Source of the DNA: an uncultured Gilliamella sp.
Lineage (GTDB): Bacteria > Pseudomonadota > Gammaproteobacteria > Enterobacterales > Orbaceae
Assembly (NCBI GenBank): GCA_945271295.1
Contig: CALYPG010000004.1
Location: 1-64,000, forward strand
DNA length: 64,000 nt
Reading direction: 5' to 3'
This document shows, in pieces, positions 9,120-18,491 of the stretch (its first letter is position 1; every line of letters starts with the position of its first letter). The translations under genes were made by a program, and so were the position numbers. Under the pieces are notes generated by a model. It searched no databases and had not been told where the DNA came from. It saw only the letters and a program-made list of their open reading frames with translations.

Positions 9120-10199
9120 TTACTTTTTAACTGCATATTGTTGTTCATGTTCAATTAACCAACGTTTACGTTCAAGCCCTCCACCATAGCCAATTAACTC
9201 ACCATTAGAGCCAATTACACGGTGACAAGGTATTATAATGGCAACTCTATTAAAACCATTGGCACTAGCAACCGCACGCACTGCCAGTGGCTTATTTATT
9301 TTTTGTGCTTGTTGCTTATAGGTGGACAATTCACCAAAAGGAATTTGTCGTAAAGCCTGCCAAACTTGTTGTTGAAAATCGGTGCCGGGGGTGTGTAATT
9401 TAACTTGGAAAATGTGTCTTTTACCTTGAAAATATTCATTAATTTCTTGCTTGGCTTGCAAAATATGCTGGTTTTCGCCATAAATTATCTGCATATTAAG
9501 TAATTTTTGTAATTGTTGAAATTCAGTTTCCAACATGCGGCGATCAACAAATTCTAATAAACAGATCCCTTCATCAGTAGCAGCAATAAACATAGGTCCT
9601 AATGGCGTTGTTAATCGATTAATCACTATTACTGCTTTAGTAACACTGATGGAAGGTGCTGACTGCATGAGTTTTTTATAAGTATAGCCAAAACCACTTA
9701 AGGATGCATAACCACTATCAAAAGCCGTATCCATTATATTTTTACCGATCTTCAATTCTTGAAAGGCGTTATTTATGCGATACATTCGTTGATAGGCATG
9801 GAATGTAATGCCATAGTGTTTTTGAAACCAGCGGCGAATATTCTCTGGATTGATTTGTTGTTCTCGCAAATAACTATCAGATATTTTGGTTTTAGGATTT
9901 TGGTTAATAATGGTTATGGCCTTTATCACCTCTTTGGGGGCTTCATTGGAATTTTCGGTTGGTTTACATATTTTGCAAGGACGATAACCAGCATCAAGTG
10001 CCGCCTTAAAGGTGGTAAAAAATTCAACGTTTTCCAATTTGGGCTTTCTTGCTCGACAAGTAGCAATACAAAAAACCGAGGTAGTTTTAACGCCAACATA
10101 AAAAATACCAATATAGCGAGAATCTTTATCCAGTAAAGCTTGATAATAACGTTTAATTTTTTTGGGATCGTTAATTTGCATTGTTTTAATTTTATTCAT
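9120..10199 (-). CDS. ada: Ada-type methyl-accepting repair protein/regulator
   Basis: A 359-residue bifunctional protein. The N-terminal zinc domain has C44, C48 (FCIATC), C75 and C78 (RPCKIC); C44 would be the methylphosphotriester acceptor. An AraC-type helix-turn-helix follows (about 90-185). The C-terminal O6-methylguanine methyltransferase domain has the acceptor C325 in IIIPCHRVIG. All elements for adaptive-response sensing and repair are intact. It is monocistronic and convergent with the response-regulator gene. Confidence 0.93.
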   Translation of the reverse strand: MNKIKTMQINDPKKIKRYYQALLDKDSRYIGIFYVGVKTTSVFCIATCRARKPKLENVEFFTTFKAALDAGYRPCKICKPTENSNEAPKEVIKAITIINQNPKTKISDSYLREQQINPENIRRWFQKHYGITFHAYQRMYRINNAFQELKIGKNIMDTAFDSGYASLSGFGYTYKKLMQSAPSISVTKAVIVINRLTTPLGPMFIAATDEGICLLEFVDRRMLETEFQQLQKLLNMQIIYGENQHILQAKQEINEYFQGKRHIFQVKLHTPGTDFQQQVWQALRQIPFGELSTYKQQAQKINKPLAVRAVASANGFNRVAIIIPCHRVIGSNGELIGYGGGLERKRWLIEHEQQYAVKK

Positions 10200-10768
10200 G
10201 ATTTTTTACTTTGAAAAATGTGACTATTAATTGAATTTAAACCGAGTTAAGGTTTTAACCATAAATACTAATTGCATATTAAACAAACCATAGTAACCAT
10301 GCCAACCGAAAAATTGACAACTATTTAGGTTAATTATTTTTTTTAATTCGCTCCACGTATTTAAAAAATAGATGACTAAATCGAGCGATATAAAATTTCA
10401 TATTAACTCATTTAAGTAACAAAAGTAGATTTGTTGAGATAGGTAATCCAAAATTAATTAATATAATTTTTCGGCACCAACTGATAGGGAGAAGGGAATA
10501 GTAAACTAATAAATTAGCAGTATTGGTAGTATTACTTTATTTCCTAAACAATTTAAATTAACACCAGTACCAAAGTAATTTTAGATCGGACCATAAAACG
10601 ATTTTATGTATGTACGCTCTGCTTGTTAAAGCGAATTTAGATTGAGATACAATATAAACAGCTCTTGAAACAGTAGTAATTAAAATAGATTTAACCTGAC
10701 AGATACTTAATAAAAACTGATAACTGTCAGATTAGATTATACAAAATATATTACCAATTTAAGGTTAT
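10200..10768. other. Gene-free stretch of 570 bp
   Basis: No coding signal is visible on either strand. It holds the ada promoter region and the 3' end of the ABC importer transcript. Near 10697-10732 a short inverted repeat (CTGACAG ... CTGTCAG) could fold downstream of the importer operon. Confidence 0.4.
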
Positions 10769-11530
10769 TTATCTATGATATTCTCGGCTAGAATTTACTA
10801 ACATTGTGGTATATTCATCTTTTTTACTATCAGATATAAGATCACTAACTGCTAGTGTCTCTATTATTTTTCCATATTGCATAACCGAAACTTTATGACA
10901 TATATGAGAAACAACACCTAAATCATGGGTGACCATTAAATAAGTAAGTTTTTCTTGTTTTTGTAAATCGGATAATAAATTTAGAATTTCAGCTTGAACT
11001 GAAACATCTAATGCAGAAGTAGGTTCATCTAGTAGTAATACTCTAGGTTTTAATATTAATGATCTCGCAATAGCTATACGTTGTCGTTGACCTCCTGATA
11101 ATTGGTGAGGATAACGATTGCGAAATGAAGTATCGAGTCCAACTTTTAATAATATTTCCTCGACACGATCATTACGGTTATTGATGTTGTGAATTTTTAA
11201 TGGCTCGGTTAATATTGTATCAATTCGATGCCTTGGATGTAACGAACCATAAGGATCTTGAAAAACCATTTGCACTTTTTTACAATTTTCTTGATCTATT
11301 TTATGATTAAGTGGCTTTCCATCAAGGGATATTTCACCAGTCCAGTGGTTGAATAGGCCTGCGAGGCATTTTAAAACAGTTGTTTTTCCCGAACCTGACT
11401 CACCAACCAATCCATAAATTTCACCGTCACTTACCGATAAATTAATATCATGTAAAACTTGATTTTTTTTATTATCATGACCAAAAGTTAAGTTAAGATT
11501 TTTTATTTCAATCATATTTGACTTTGACAT
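10769..11530 (-). CDS. ABC importer ATPase (DppF/NikE-like)
   Basis: A 253-residue ATPase of the peptide/opine/nickel importer family. Walker A is GESGSGKTT, the signature is LSGGQRQRIAIARSL and Walker B is VLLLDEPTSALD. It is the last gene of a six-gene minus-strand operon, 9 bp after the partner ATPase. It lacks the long C-terminal zinc-binding extension found in many DppF/OppF proteins, which fits the shorter Nik/Phn-like type. Confidence 0.9.
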   Translation of the reverse strand: MSKSNMIEIKNLNLTFGHDNKKNQVLHDINLSVSDGEIYGLVGESGSGKTTVLKCLAGLFNHWTGEISLDGKPLNHKIDQENCKKVQMVFQDPYGSLHPRHRIDTILTEPLKIHNINNRNDRVEEILLKVGLDTSFRNRYPHQLSGGQRQRIAIARSLILKPRVLLLDEPTSALDVSVQAEILNLLSDLQKQEKLTYLMVTHDLGVVSHICHKVSVMQYGKIIETLAVSDLISDSKKDEYTTMLVNSSREYHR

Positions 11531-11539
11531 ACTAACTCC

Positions 11540-12412
11540 TTAACTTACAAGCCAATTGGGATCTCTAACCAGTACAGGTAGCCTTTCCCTTTTGTTATCA
11601 ATATCGGGGAGTGAATCTAATAATCCTTTAGTATAAGGATGTTGAGCATTTTCAAGCTCTCTTGCTGGAATTGATTCAACTATTCGGCCAGAATACATTA
11701 CTAGAACTCTATCACAGAAGCTTCGTACCAAATTAATATCATGACTAATAAAAATCAGTCCTAGTCCTCGTTCTTTTACTAAATCATCCAACATATTTAG
11801 AACCTGTAATCTAACTGACACATCGAGTGCTGATGTAGGTTCATCGGCAATGATAATTTCAGGTTCAGTAATTAACATCATTGCTATCATAATTCTTTGA
11901 CCTTGTCCTCCAGAAACTTCATGGGGGTACAAATGATAAACTCGTTGTGGATCACGAATTCTTACTTCATCTAAAATATCTAGTACTTTGCGTTTGGCTT
12001 CAGATTTAGATATTTTATTATGCTGTCGGTAAGATTCTGCAATCTGGTCACCCACTCGCATAAGTGGGTTGAGTGAATATTTAGGATCTTGCATAATCAT
12101 AGAAATTCGCCGACCTCTAATTTTATGCATCATCTTATCGTTGGCATTGAGTAGGTCTACCTCTTTAAACTGAAGTTTATCGGCGGTGATAATGGCACTA
12201 CTCGGGTGAAGTTTTAAAATAGCTCTTCCAATTGTTGATTTACCTGAACCAGATTCTCCCACGATGGCAAGTTTTTCTTTTTGCAAATTAAATGAGACAC
12301 CTTTTACTGCATTGGTAATTTTTTTACCATTGATGAAATCAACCTTTAAGTTATCAACTTCCAATAGATTGGAATTATTCTGTTCTTGGGTCAAGTATGT
12401 CACGTAATCCAT
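11540..12412 (-). CDS. ABC importer ATPase (DppD/NikD-like)
   Basis: A 290-residue ATPase partner. Walker A is GESGSGKST, the signature motif is the variant VSGGQGQRI and Walker B is IIIADEPTSALD. The C-terminus has the oligopeptide-transporter motif HPYTKGLLDSLP. The ATG start lies 38 bp inside the end of the upstream permease gene, so the two are translationally coupled or the true start is a few codons later. Confidence 0.9.
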   Translation of the reverse strand: MDYVTYLTQEQNNSNLLEVDNLKVDFINGKKITNAVKGVSFNLQKEKLAIVGESGSGKSTIGRAILKLHPSSAIITADKLQFKEVDLLNANDKMMHKIRGRRISMIMQDPKYSLNPLMRVGDQIAESYRQHNKISKSEAKRKVLDILDEVRIRDPQRVYHLYPHEVSGGQGQRIMIAMMLITEPEIIIADEPTSALDVSVRLQVLNMLDDLVKERGLGLIFISHDINLVRSFCDRVLVMYSGRIVESIPARELENAQHPYTKGLLDSLPDIDNKRERLPVLVRDPNWLVS

Positions 12413-13289
12413 CTCCTAAAAAGTTAAATGCCAAACTATTGATAAATATAGCCATTCCTGGAAATGCAACTAACCACCAGCATTCGAGCATATATTTTCT
12501 TCCACTTGAAATCATTGCTCCCCACTCAGGTGTTGGAGGTTGAGAACCTAAACCAAGAAAACCAAGTGCTGCAGCAGTTAAGATAATGCTAGCCATATTC
12601 ATCGTGATTCGAATTACAACTGAAGGTAAACACAATGGAATTATATGAAAAATTAGAATCCTTAATGAGGATGCGCCTTGCAACCTAACAGCTGAAATAA
12701 AATCTGCGTTCCTTATTGATAATGTTTCTGCTCTAGCTAAACGAGCGATAGGTGGCCAGGCGGTTAAAGTAATGGCAATAACAACATGCTCTAGGCCAGG
12801 CCCTAAGGCTGCAACAAAAGCTAATGCGAGCACAAGACTAGGAAAAGAAATGAATATATCAGTAATACGCATTAATATAGTATCGACCTTACCACCGAAG
12901 TAACCTGCAGTTACCCCTAAAATGAGCCCAATTGGACCAACAGTGATAGATACAAGCGTTACAATATAAAGAGTAATTCGCGAGCCATAAACTATGCAAC
13001 TAAATTCATCTCTTCCGTATTCATCAGTACCAAACCAATGTAGGAAATTAGGTGCTTGTAAAGCATTGGCAAGATCTTGTTTTATAGGATCATGAGTGGC
13101 AATTAAAGGTGCAAAGATTGCCACAACGATTAAAAAAAGAATGATAAATAAGCCTATCGCAGTTAATGGGTTTTTTAAAAGTTGACTATAAATTGCATAT
13201 AAGTTGCTAATAAGGTTGTTTGCTTTAGACCTAATTTTACCTGGAGTTATAGATACTTTTTTGGTTAATGATTGTGATTGAATATTCAT
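12375..13289 (-). CDS. ABC importer permease (DppC-like)
   Basis: A 304-residue permease with about six membrane helices. The N-terminal HDPIKQDLANALQAP region and the EAA-type loop (LQGASSLRILIFHIIP) are typical of the DppC/OppC half. The C-terminus ends LGDGLRDILDPR, the family's usual end. The gene overlaps the DppB-like gene by 4 bp. Confidence 0.9.
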   Translation of the reverse strand: MNIQSQSLTKKVSITPGKIRSKANNLISNLYAIYSQLLKNPLTAIGLFIILFLIVVAIFAPLIATHDPIKQDLANALQAPNFLHWFGTDEYGRDEFSCIVYGSRITLYIVTLVSITVGPIGLILGVTAGYFGGKVDTILMRITDIFISFPSLVLALAFVAALGPGLEHVVIAITLTAWPPIARLARAETLSIRNADFISAVRLQGASSLRILIFHIIPLCLPSVVIRITMNMASIILTAAALGFLGLGSQPPTPEWGAMISSGRKYMLECWWLVAFPGMAIFINSLAFNFLGDGLRDILDPRTE

Positions 13290-14335
13290 GATGTTTTGGT
13301 CCTTGGGTCAAAGATTTGATAAAGCATATCTGATAGAATGTTAAGGACTAAAAAAATTAAACCTACTAATAATACACATCCCATAACAGCATTCAAATCC
13401 CCGAGTAATAAACTGCCTGTTAGAAATGAACCAAATCCAGGCCACGAAAATACTGTTTCAATTAATACCGCACCTTCTAATAAAGTTCCGTATGCTAATG
13501 CTATTATTGTAAGTAATTGAACCAAAATATTACGAAAAGCATGTTTCCATAGAATTTTAAATTCAGATAATCCTTTGACTTTGGCTGTAATAATATATTC
13601 TTGGGATAATTGTGCTAACATAAAGCTTCTAGTCATTCGGCTAATGTAGGCTAGAGAATGAAAACCAAGAATAGTAGCGGGTAATATTAAATGGCTAAAT
13701 GCATTCTTAAAAATTTCTATATCACCTGCTAGTAATGAATCTATCAGTAGAAAACCTGTACGTTCTTCAACCATGCCGTCATAGGCTAAATCAATCCGAC
13801 CAACGCCTCCAACCCAATCAAGCCATGAGTAAAATATCAATAACCCCATCATGCCGACCCAAAAGATAGGTGTTGAATATCCAACAAGACTAATGAAACG
13901 GACAACATAATCGGCAACTTTTCCTCTTCTTGCCGCGGCTAATACCCCTAAAGGCACGCCAATGCCTGCACCAACAATAATTGCTATAGTTGCTAATTCA
14001 AGTGTTGCAGGAAATACTCTGGCAATCTCAGATGATACGGCTCTACCGGTTAATAACGATAATCCAAGATCACCATGTAATAACGAAGTAAGATAATTAA
14101 AGAATTGTATCCATAGGGGCTTATCTAGTCCTAATTGTTGGTATACACGATCATAAGTACTTTGATCTGCTTCTGGACCAACAATAGATAGAACAGGGTC
14201 AATAGGCATGACTCTGCCTATAATAAATGTTAATAACAATAATCCAAATAAAGTTAAAATAATTTGAACTAACCGTTTTAATAACTTGGAGGCTTTGCCA
14301 TTAGTATTCATCCAATTTGATATATGCATGCCCAC
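13286..14335 (-). CDS. ABC importer permease (DppB-like)
   Basis: A 349-residue permease with about six membrane helices and the DppB landmarks (GLDKPLWIQF, LHGDLGLSL, VFSWPGFGSF). It pairs with the DppC-like protein, overlapping it by 4 bp, and follows the substrate-binding protein gene by about 45 bp. Confidence 0.9.
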   Translation of the reverse strand: MGMHISNWMNTNGKASKLLKRLVQIILTLFGLLLLTFIIGRVMPIDPVLSIVGPEADQSTYDRVYQQLGLDKPLWIQFFNYLTSLLHGDLGLSLLTGRAVSSEIARVFPATLELATIAIIVGAGIGVPLGVLAAARRGKVADYVVRFISLVGYSTPIFWVGMMGLLIFYSWLDWVGGVGRIDLAYDGMVEERTGFLLIDSLLAGDIEIFKNAFSHLILPATILGFHSLAYISRMTRSFMLAQLSQEYIITAKVKGLSEFKILWKHAFRNILVQLLTIIALAYGTLLEGAVLIETVFSWPGFGSFLTGSLLLGDLNAVMGCVLLVGLIFLVLNILSDMLYQIFDPRTKTS

Positions 14336-14379
14336 TCCTATTTATATTGAATCACTAACATGAAATGATTTCTAAATAT

Positions 14380-15981
14380 TTATCTCTTTTTTTCAACAAG
14401 ATAATATCGTGTTGTTGCTGAAGGATGAGATTTATAATTTAGAATATCTTTTTGAACAGCTACAGAATCAATCATTTGTGAGATAGTAATTACTGCAGGA
14501 AAAAGTTCATCATAGTAGTTTTGAATATCTTTATATAATTGAGTTTGTTTGGTTTCATTGCGTTCAATCAAAGCAGTTTCAATCATTTTATTTAACTTAT
14601 CATCATAAAATGATGACCGCCAACCAATGTAAGGAGTTAATTTTGCTTCATCACTATTATCTGGATTGTAGACCATTGAGCGTAAATTTGCATGAGGATG
14701 CGGTTCGACACCACCTCCGCCTCTACCAACAACAATATCAAAATTACGTTCTCTCATTGCTCCATAGATCTGATTGCCTGTTCCGGCAATCACTTTAGCC
14801 TTGATTCCTGCTTGTACTAAAGTTGCTTGAATAGTTGTAGCAATATCAATGAATGGAGTGTCAGATAACACTCTTATTGTCGTGTCGAAACCATCAGGAT
14901 AACCCGCTTCAGAAAGCAATTTTTTGGCTTTTTCGACGTTTAATGTATAGCCTTGGTCGGGTAAGGTTGCTGGCATTCCTTTTTGAATAGGTCGTTGATG
15001 TAAGATACCAAATCCAGGCATAATAGTTGCATTAATACCTTGATAATCAATTAAATAGCGAATGGCTTCTCTAACTTTTGGATTGGCAAAATATTTATTT
15101 TTGTTGCTCAGTGCAACATAATACAAAGTTCCGCGTTGAACACTTTCAATGGTAATGTTAGGATTGTTCGACAAGGCTTTAATATCTGGAACTGACATAC
15201 CAGAAGCTATATCAATATCACCTTTTTCCATCATTAAGCGTAATGATTGTGACTCAGTCATATGACGCATTATAATACGCTTCATTTTGGGTGTGCCTTT
15301 CCAATAATGCTCATTTCGAGCCATTATTAGCATATTTTTAGCTTCCCATTTAGTTAAATAGTACGCACCAGAACCTGCAGCATTCGTAGTCAACCATTTA
15401 TTACCTAAATCATTATCTTGTTCATGTTTTAGGATCTCGTTTTTGTCCAAAATAGACATACTACCTAAAGCACCTATTGAATACATAACTAATTTAGGAT
15501 CTGTAGCTTGGGGAAGGGTAATTTCAATAGTAAAATTATCAATAGATTTGACTAATTCAGATATATTTTTAGCTGAAAAACCATAGGTTTTCCAGAAAGT
15601 TGATTGAGATAAATTTAGTTTGAGTAGTCGTTCAATTGACCACACAACATCTTCAGCTGTTAATGGGTTTCCTGAATTAAATTTAACGTCATCACGAAGA
15701 TGAAATGTGATTTTGCTGCTATCCTCACTAATATCCCAACTTTTTGCAATGGCCGGCAAAATTTTAGTTCTATCGGTAGCATCTAATTCAATCAAGGAAT
15801 CGTATAAATTGGAAATAATACTTACTGTATCATTACTCGCCATTGCAGCGGGATCTATGGTGAATATATTATTCATACTCATCCCGATAATTAATTGATC
15901 TTTGGGGGTTTTTGAATAACTATTAGAGCTAAAAAGTATTAAAAAAATGAATAAAAACTTCAATAAATATTTTGATTCCAT
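14380..15981 (-). CDS. Family 5 periplasmic substrate-binding protein
   Basis: The 533-residue protein belongs to the DppA/OppA/NikA family (SBP_bac_5). A signal peptide covers about residues 1-23. Landmarks include VSIISNLYDSLIELDA, the conserved TFHLRDDVKFNSGNPLTAEDVVWS (split here by family convention) and the YNP segment near the C-terminus. A GTG two codons upstream is open, but a GAGGTG ribosome site fits the ATG at 15981. Substrate may be a peptide, an opine or a sugar-acid conjugate; the co-transcribed enolase-family enzyme argues for a non-trivial organic acid or peptide substrate. Confidence 0.88.
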   Translation of the reverse strand: MESKYLLKFLFIFLILFSSNSYSKTPKDQLIIGMSMNNIFTIDPAAMASNDTVSIISNLYDSLIELDATDRTKILPAIAKSWDISEDSSKITFHLRDDVKFNSGNPLTAEDVVWSIERLLKLNLSQSTFWKTYGFSAKNISELVKSIDNFTIEITLPQATDPKLVMYSIGALGSMSILDKNEILKHEQDNDLGNKWLTTNAAGSGAYYLTKWEAKNMLIMARNEHYWKGTPKMKRIIMRHMTESQSLRLMMEKGDIDIASGMSVPDIKALSNNPNITIESVQRGTLYYVALSNKNKYFANPKVREAIRYLIDYQGINATIMPGFGILHQRPIQKGMPATLPDQGYTLNVEKAKKLLSEAGYPDGFDTTIRVLSDTPFIDIATTIQATLVQAGIKAKVIAGTGNQIYGAMRERNFDIVVGRGGGGVEPHPHANLRSMVYNPDNSDEAKLTPYIGWRSSFYDDKLNKMIETALIERNETKQTQLYKDIQNYYDELFPAVITISQMIDSVAVQKDILNYKSHPSATTRYYLVEKKR

Positions 15982-16018
15982 TGCCACACCTCATCCATAA
16001 AATAAAAAAATCATAAAA

Positions 16019-17173
16019 CTATTCAACAGTAAGTGTATTTGTTGCAATATAGTTAAAATTAATATCTTCGCCTAAACCTGGAAGTGTTGGTAAGTGAACA
16101 AATCCATCTTCATCCATAGGGTCAACGATATTATTTAAGTAAGCAGGCGGTTCATCATAATTTAAAAACGGGTGTAGTAGGCCTCTTTCATACCATCGGC
16201 AATTTTTTATAGCTCCGATAACATTCAAGTTTGGTGCACCATTTCCATGTATTTCACAATCCATTCCAAAAGATTCAGCTAAAGCGGCAACTTTTAAACA
16301 AGGGGTAAGGCCGCCTGCACTATTTACTCCCGCCCGTAAAATATCACATGCTCCATGCTTGACCCAATCGGCTCTACTTAAATATTTACCTGATAAACTT
16401 TCCGGGCCAACAATATCTATATCCAAATTTTTGGATAACCATATATAAGAGTCCATACTTTGTTCTTCCATTGGTTCTTCAAACCATGTGAAGTTCAATT
16501 TTTGTAGTTCACGACCTATATAAATAGCATCACTTCTACTATACCAGTGGTATCCATCAATCATTAATGCTATATCAGGCCCTACAGCTTCTCTCACAGC
16601 TGCACAAGCTTTTACATCCATTATTGGACTCGGAGCGAAAGAAACTGGAGGCATCCATGTATGAATTTTGATTGCTTTATATCCTTTTAAAACTAGTTTT
16701 TCGGCAAAATCGCCATATTCATCTGGGGTTGATAAACCACCTTTTAATTCATCTCCACACATGGTACTTCCGTATGCGGGGACTTTTTCACGATAACCAC
16801 CCAGTAACTTATGTACAGGCATATTTAGTTTTCGACCAATCAAATCCCAAATAGCTTGCTCTACAATTGCAATTGCTCTATCAGTTAATTGTTGTGCACT
16901 TCCTCTTTGCCAATGAACTAATTCATGCCATATTTTTTCACGATTAAATGGATTTTGGCCAATGAGGACCTTTTTAAAAAAGGAATCAACAATGTAAGGT
17001 CTAATAATTTCGGGAGCGACAAAAGCATAGCCTTGGGAATTATCATCAGCGGTTATTGTCAACATTGCCATTTTTGCTAATGATTCGTCCCCCGGATGAG
17101 AGTGACCTGCACTATCAGAACAACGTCTAGTTGGGTAAGTAAATGTAGTAACTTTTATTGACTCAATTCTCAT
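16019..17173 (-). CDS. Enolase-superfamily enzyme (mandelate racemase/muconate lactonizing family)
   Basis: A 384-residue enzyme with an N-terminal capping domain and a TIM-barrel. Likely active-site residues are K169-x-H171 at the end of strand 2, metal ligands D206, E232 (FEEP) and E258 (GPESL), and D277 with H309 (EIHGN) as a possible His-Asp dyad. A K-x-H motif instead of K-x-K points to the sugar-acid dehydratase/racemase side of the superfamily rather than dipeptide epimerases. It is the first gene of the importer operon (about 37 bp before the binding-protein start), so it probably acts on the imported compound. Reaction and substrate cannot be assigned. Confidence 0.8.
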   Translation of the reverse strand: MRIESIKVTTFTYPTRRCSDSAGHSHPGDESLAKMAMLTITADDNSQGYAFVAPEIIRPYIVDSFFKKVLIGQNPFNREKIWHELVHWQRGSAQQLTDRAIAIVEQAIWDLIGRKLNMPVHKLLGGYREKVPAYGSTMCGDELKGGLSTPDEYGDFAEKLVLKGYKAIKIHTWMPPVSFAPSPIMDVKACAAVREAVGPDIALMIDGYHWYSRSDAIYIGRELQKLNFTWFEEPMEEQSMDSYIWLSKNLDIDIVGPESLSGKYLSRADWVKHGACDILRAGVNSAGGLTPCLKVAALAESFGMDCEIHGNGAPNLNVIGAIKNCRWYERGLLHPFLNYDEPPAYLNNIVDPMDEDGFVHLPTLPGLGEDINFNYIATNTLTVE

Positions 17174-17742
17174 TTATAATCACCTTTATTAATTAAATTT
17201 GCTTTAATATCACATTAAAGAAGGTGTTGTTACAATATTAAATCGTACATATTTTTGCCCATTTTTATTCAAAAATTAGGGCAGTTACACATTATTGAAA
17301 GATATAGATCACACTTTAATAAATAATTGAGCAGGAGGTGTTCATCATTATGATATTTAATTAGTATTACAAAGCGAGGCTTTCCATTTTGGAAGTTCAA
17401 TCAAACCTTTTTACCTAACCAGTATATTTGGCAATTAAGGATTTAATTGAGAAATTATTCTATTAATCATTATGGTAGAGTCTGGCAGTGAGCGATTAAT
17501 TAATATAATCAATAAATGCCTGCCAACTTCAAATAAAGAACAAATCACGGTGAGATGGGGGGTATTATGAGCCACTAAAATTAAGCAACAAATCAGACAT
17601 TTTTTGGCGATTAAATCAGGTATTTTTTATATAACAAGACAAACTATTTACAAACAGGTATGATTACTTCCTATTATGTAAATTCCCATTTCCTCCTTTT
17701 TTAACAATTAAGTATCAATAATATTATTGGAGTAATACTAAA
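17174..17742. other. Gene-poor stretch of 570 bp
   Basis: It holds the importer operon promoter region and a CRP-like site. On the plus strand an AGGAGGTG motif (17333-17340) precedes a four-codon ORF (ATG at 17352), and a 32-codon ORF (17472-17570) may be a relic; neither has recognisable similarity. Confidence 0.4.
17296..17317 (-). promoter_or_regulatory. CRP-like site upstream of the importer operon
   Basis: On the minus strand the sequence contains TGTGATCTATATC, which matches the left half and centre of the CRP consensus TGTGATCTAGATCACA while the right half is degenerate. It lies about 125-145 bp upstream of the enolase-family gene. Catabolite control of the operon would fit a scavenging role. 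Confidence 0.4.
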
Positions 17743-18390
17743 ATGAATTATTACGATTTTTTGGTTATTGCGTTGAAATTATTGGTTGTATTTATTTGTA
17801 TTATTTTATTTTTGAAAATAACAGGAAAAACCTCATTATCACAGATGTCCAGCATTGATTTTATTGGTAATATGATTTTAGGTGGTATAGCTGGAGGCAT
17901 AATTTATAATCCTAAATTGACGGTATTGGATTTTTTAGTGGTAATAGTGATATGGACCATTATTATGTATACCTCAAATTATTTAAAACAAAAAAGTCAA
18001 AATGCCAAGGCATTTATTGTTGGTAATCCGATTATACTAATGGATAAAGGGAAATTAAAATTAGATGCTTTTGCCTCTATTAATATGGATATTTCAAGTT
18101 TTGCTGTATTACTAAGAATGAAAAATATTTTTACCATCAATACCGTTGACAAAGCCATACTTGAGCCTAATGGACAATTAACCGTAGTTAAGAAAGGGGA
18201 TAAAGATATCTCAGTAATAGTGCTAGAAGATGAAAAACCGTTAACTGATGTTTTAGAAAATATGGGTAAAGATGAGGTCTGGTTGAAGTCTGAATTGTCA
18301 GCACAAGGTTATCATTCTTATGAAGGTTTATATTGTGTGGAATACTATGATCAGCGTTTATTTGTTATACCCAGTGAATCAGTCAATTAA
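17743..18390 (+). CDS. DUF421 (YetF-like) membrane protein
   Basis: A 215-residue protein with three N-terminal membrane helices (about residues 7-26, 36-56, 60-77) followed by a cytoplasmic alpha/beta domain, the architecture of DUF421/YetF. The family signatures (KITGKTSLSQMSSIDF and GNPIILMDKGKL) are clear. The molecular function of this family in Gram-negatives is uncertain. It is monocistronic with a spaced ribosome site (TTGGAGTAAT) upstream. Confidence 0.85.
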   Translation: MNYYDFLVIALKLLVVFICIILFLKITGKTSLSQMSSIDFIGNMILGGIAGGIIYNPKLTVLDFLVVIVIWTIIMYTSNYLKQKSQNAKAFIVGNPIILMDKGKLKLDAFASINMDISSFAVLLRMKNIFTINTVDKAILEPNGQLTVVKKGDKDISVIVLEDEKPLTDVLENMGKDEVWLKSELSAQGYHSYEGLYCVEYYDQRLFVIPSESVN

Positions 18391-18491
18391 TTAATTGATT
18401 AGATTTTAGTATGATTGCCTGCGGTTATTATTCTCAATTATGAGTTTACCTAACCCAAAGCAAGGCCGGTAAACTCAAAACAACCATCTAT

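Noticed and set aside
9759-10136. A 125-codon plus-strand frame opposite ada
   Set aside because: It is a shadow of the ada coding sequence; the minus strand encodes all Ada motifs.
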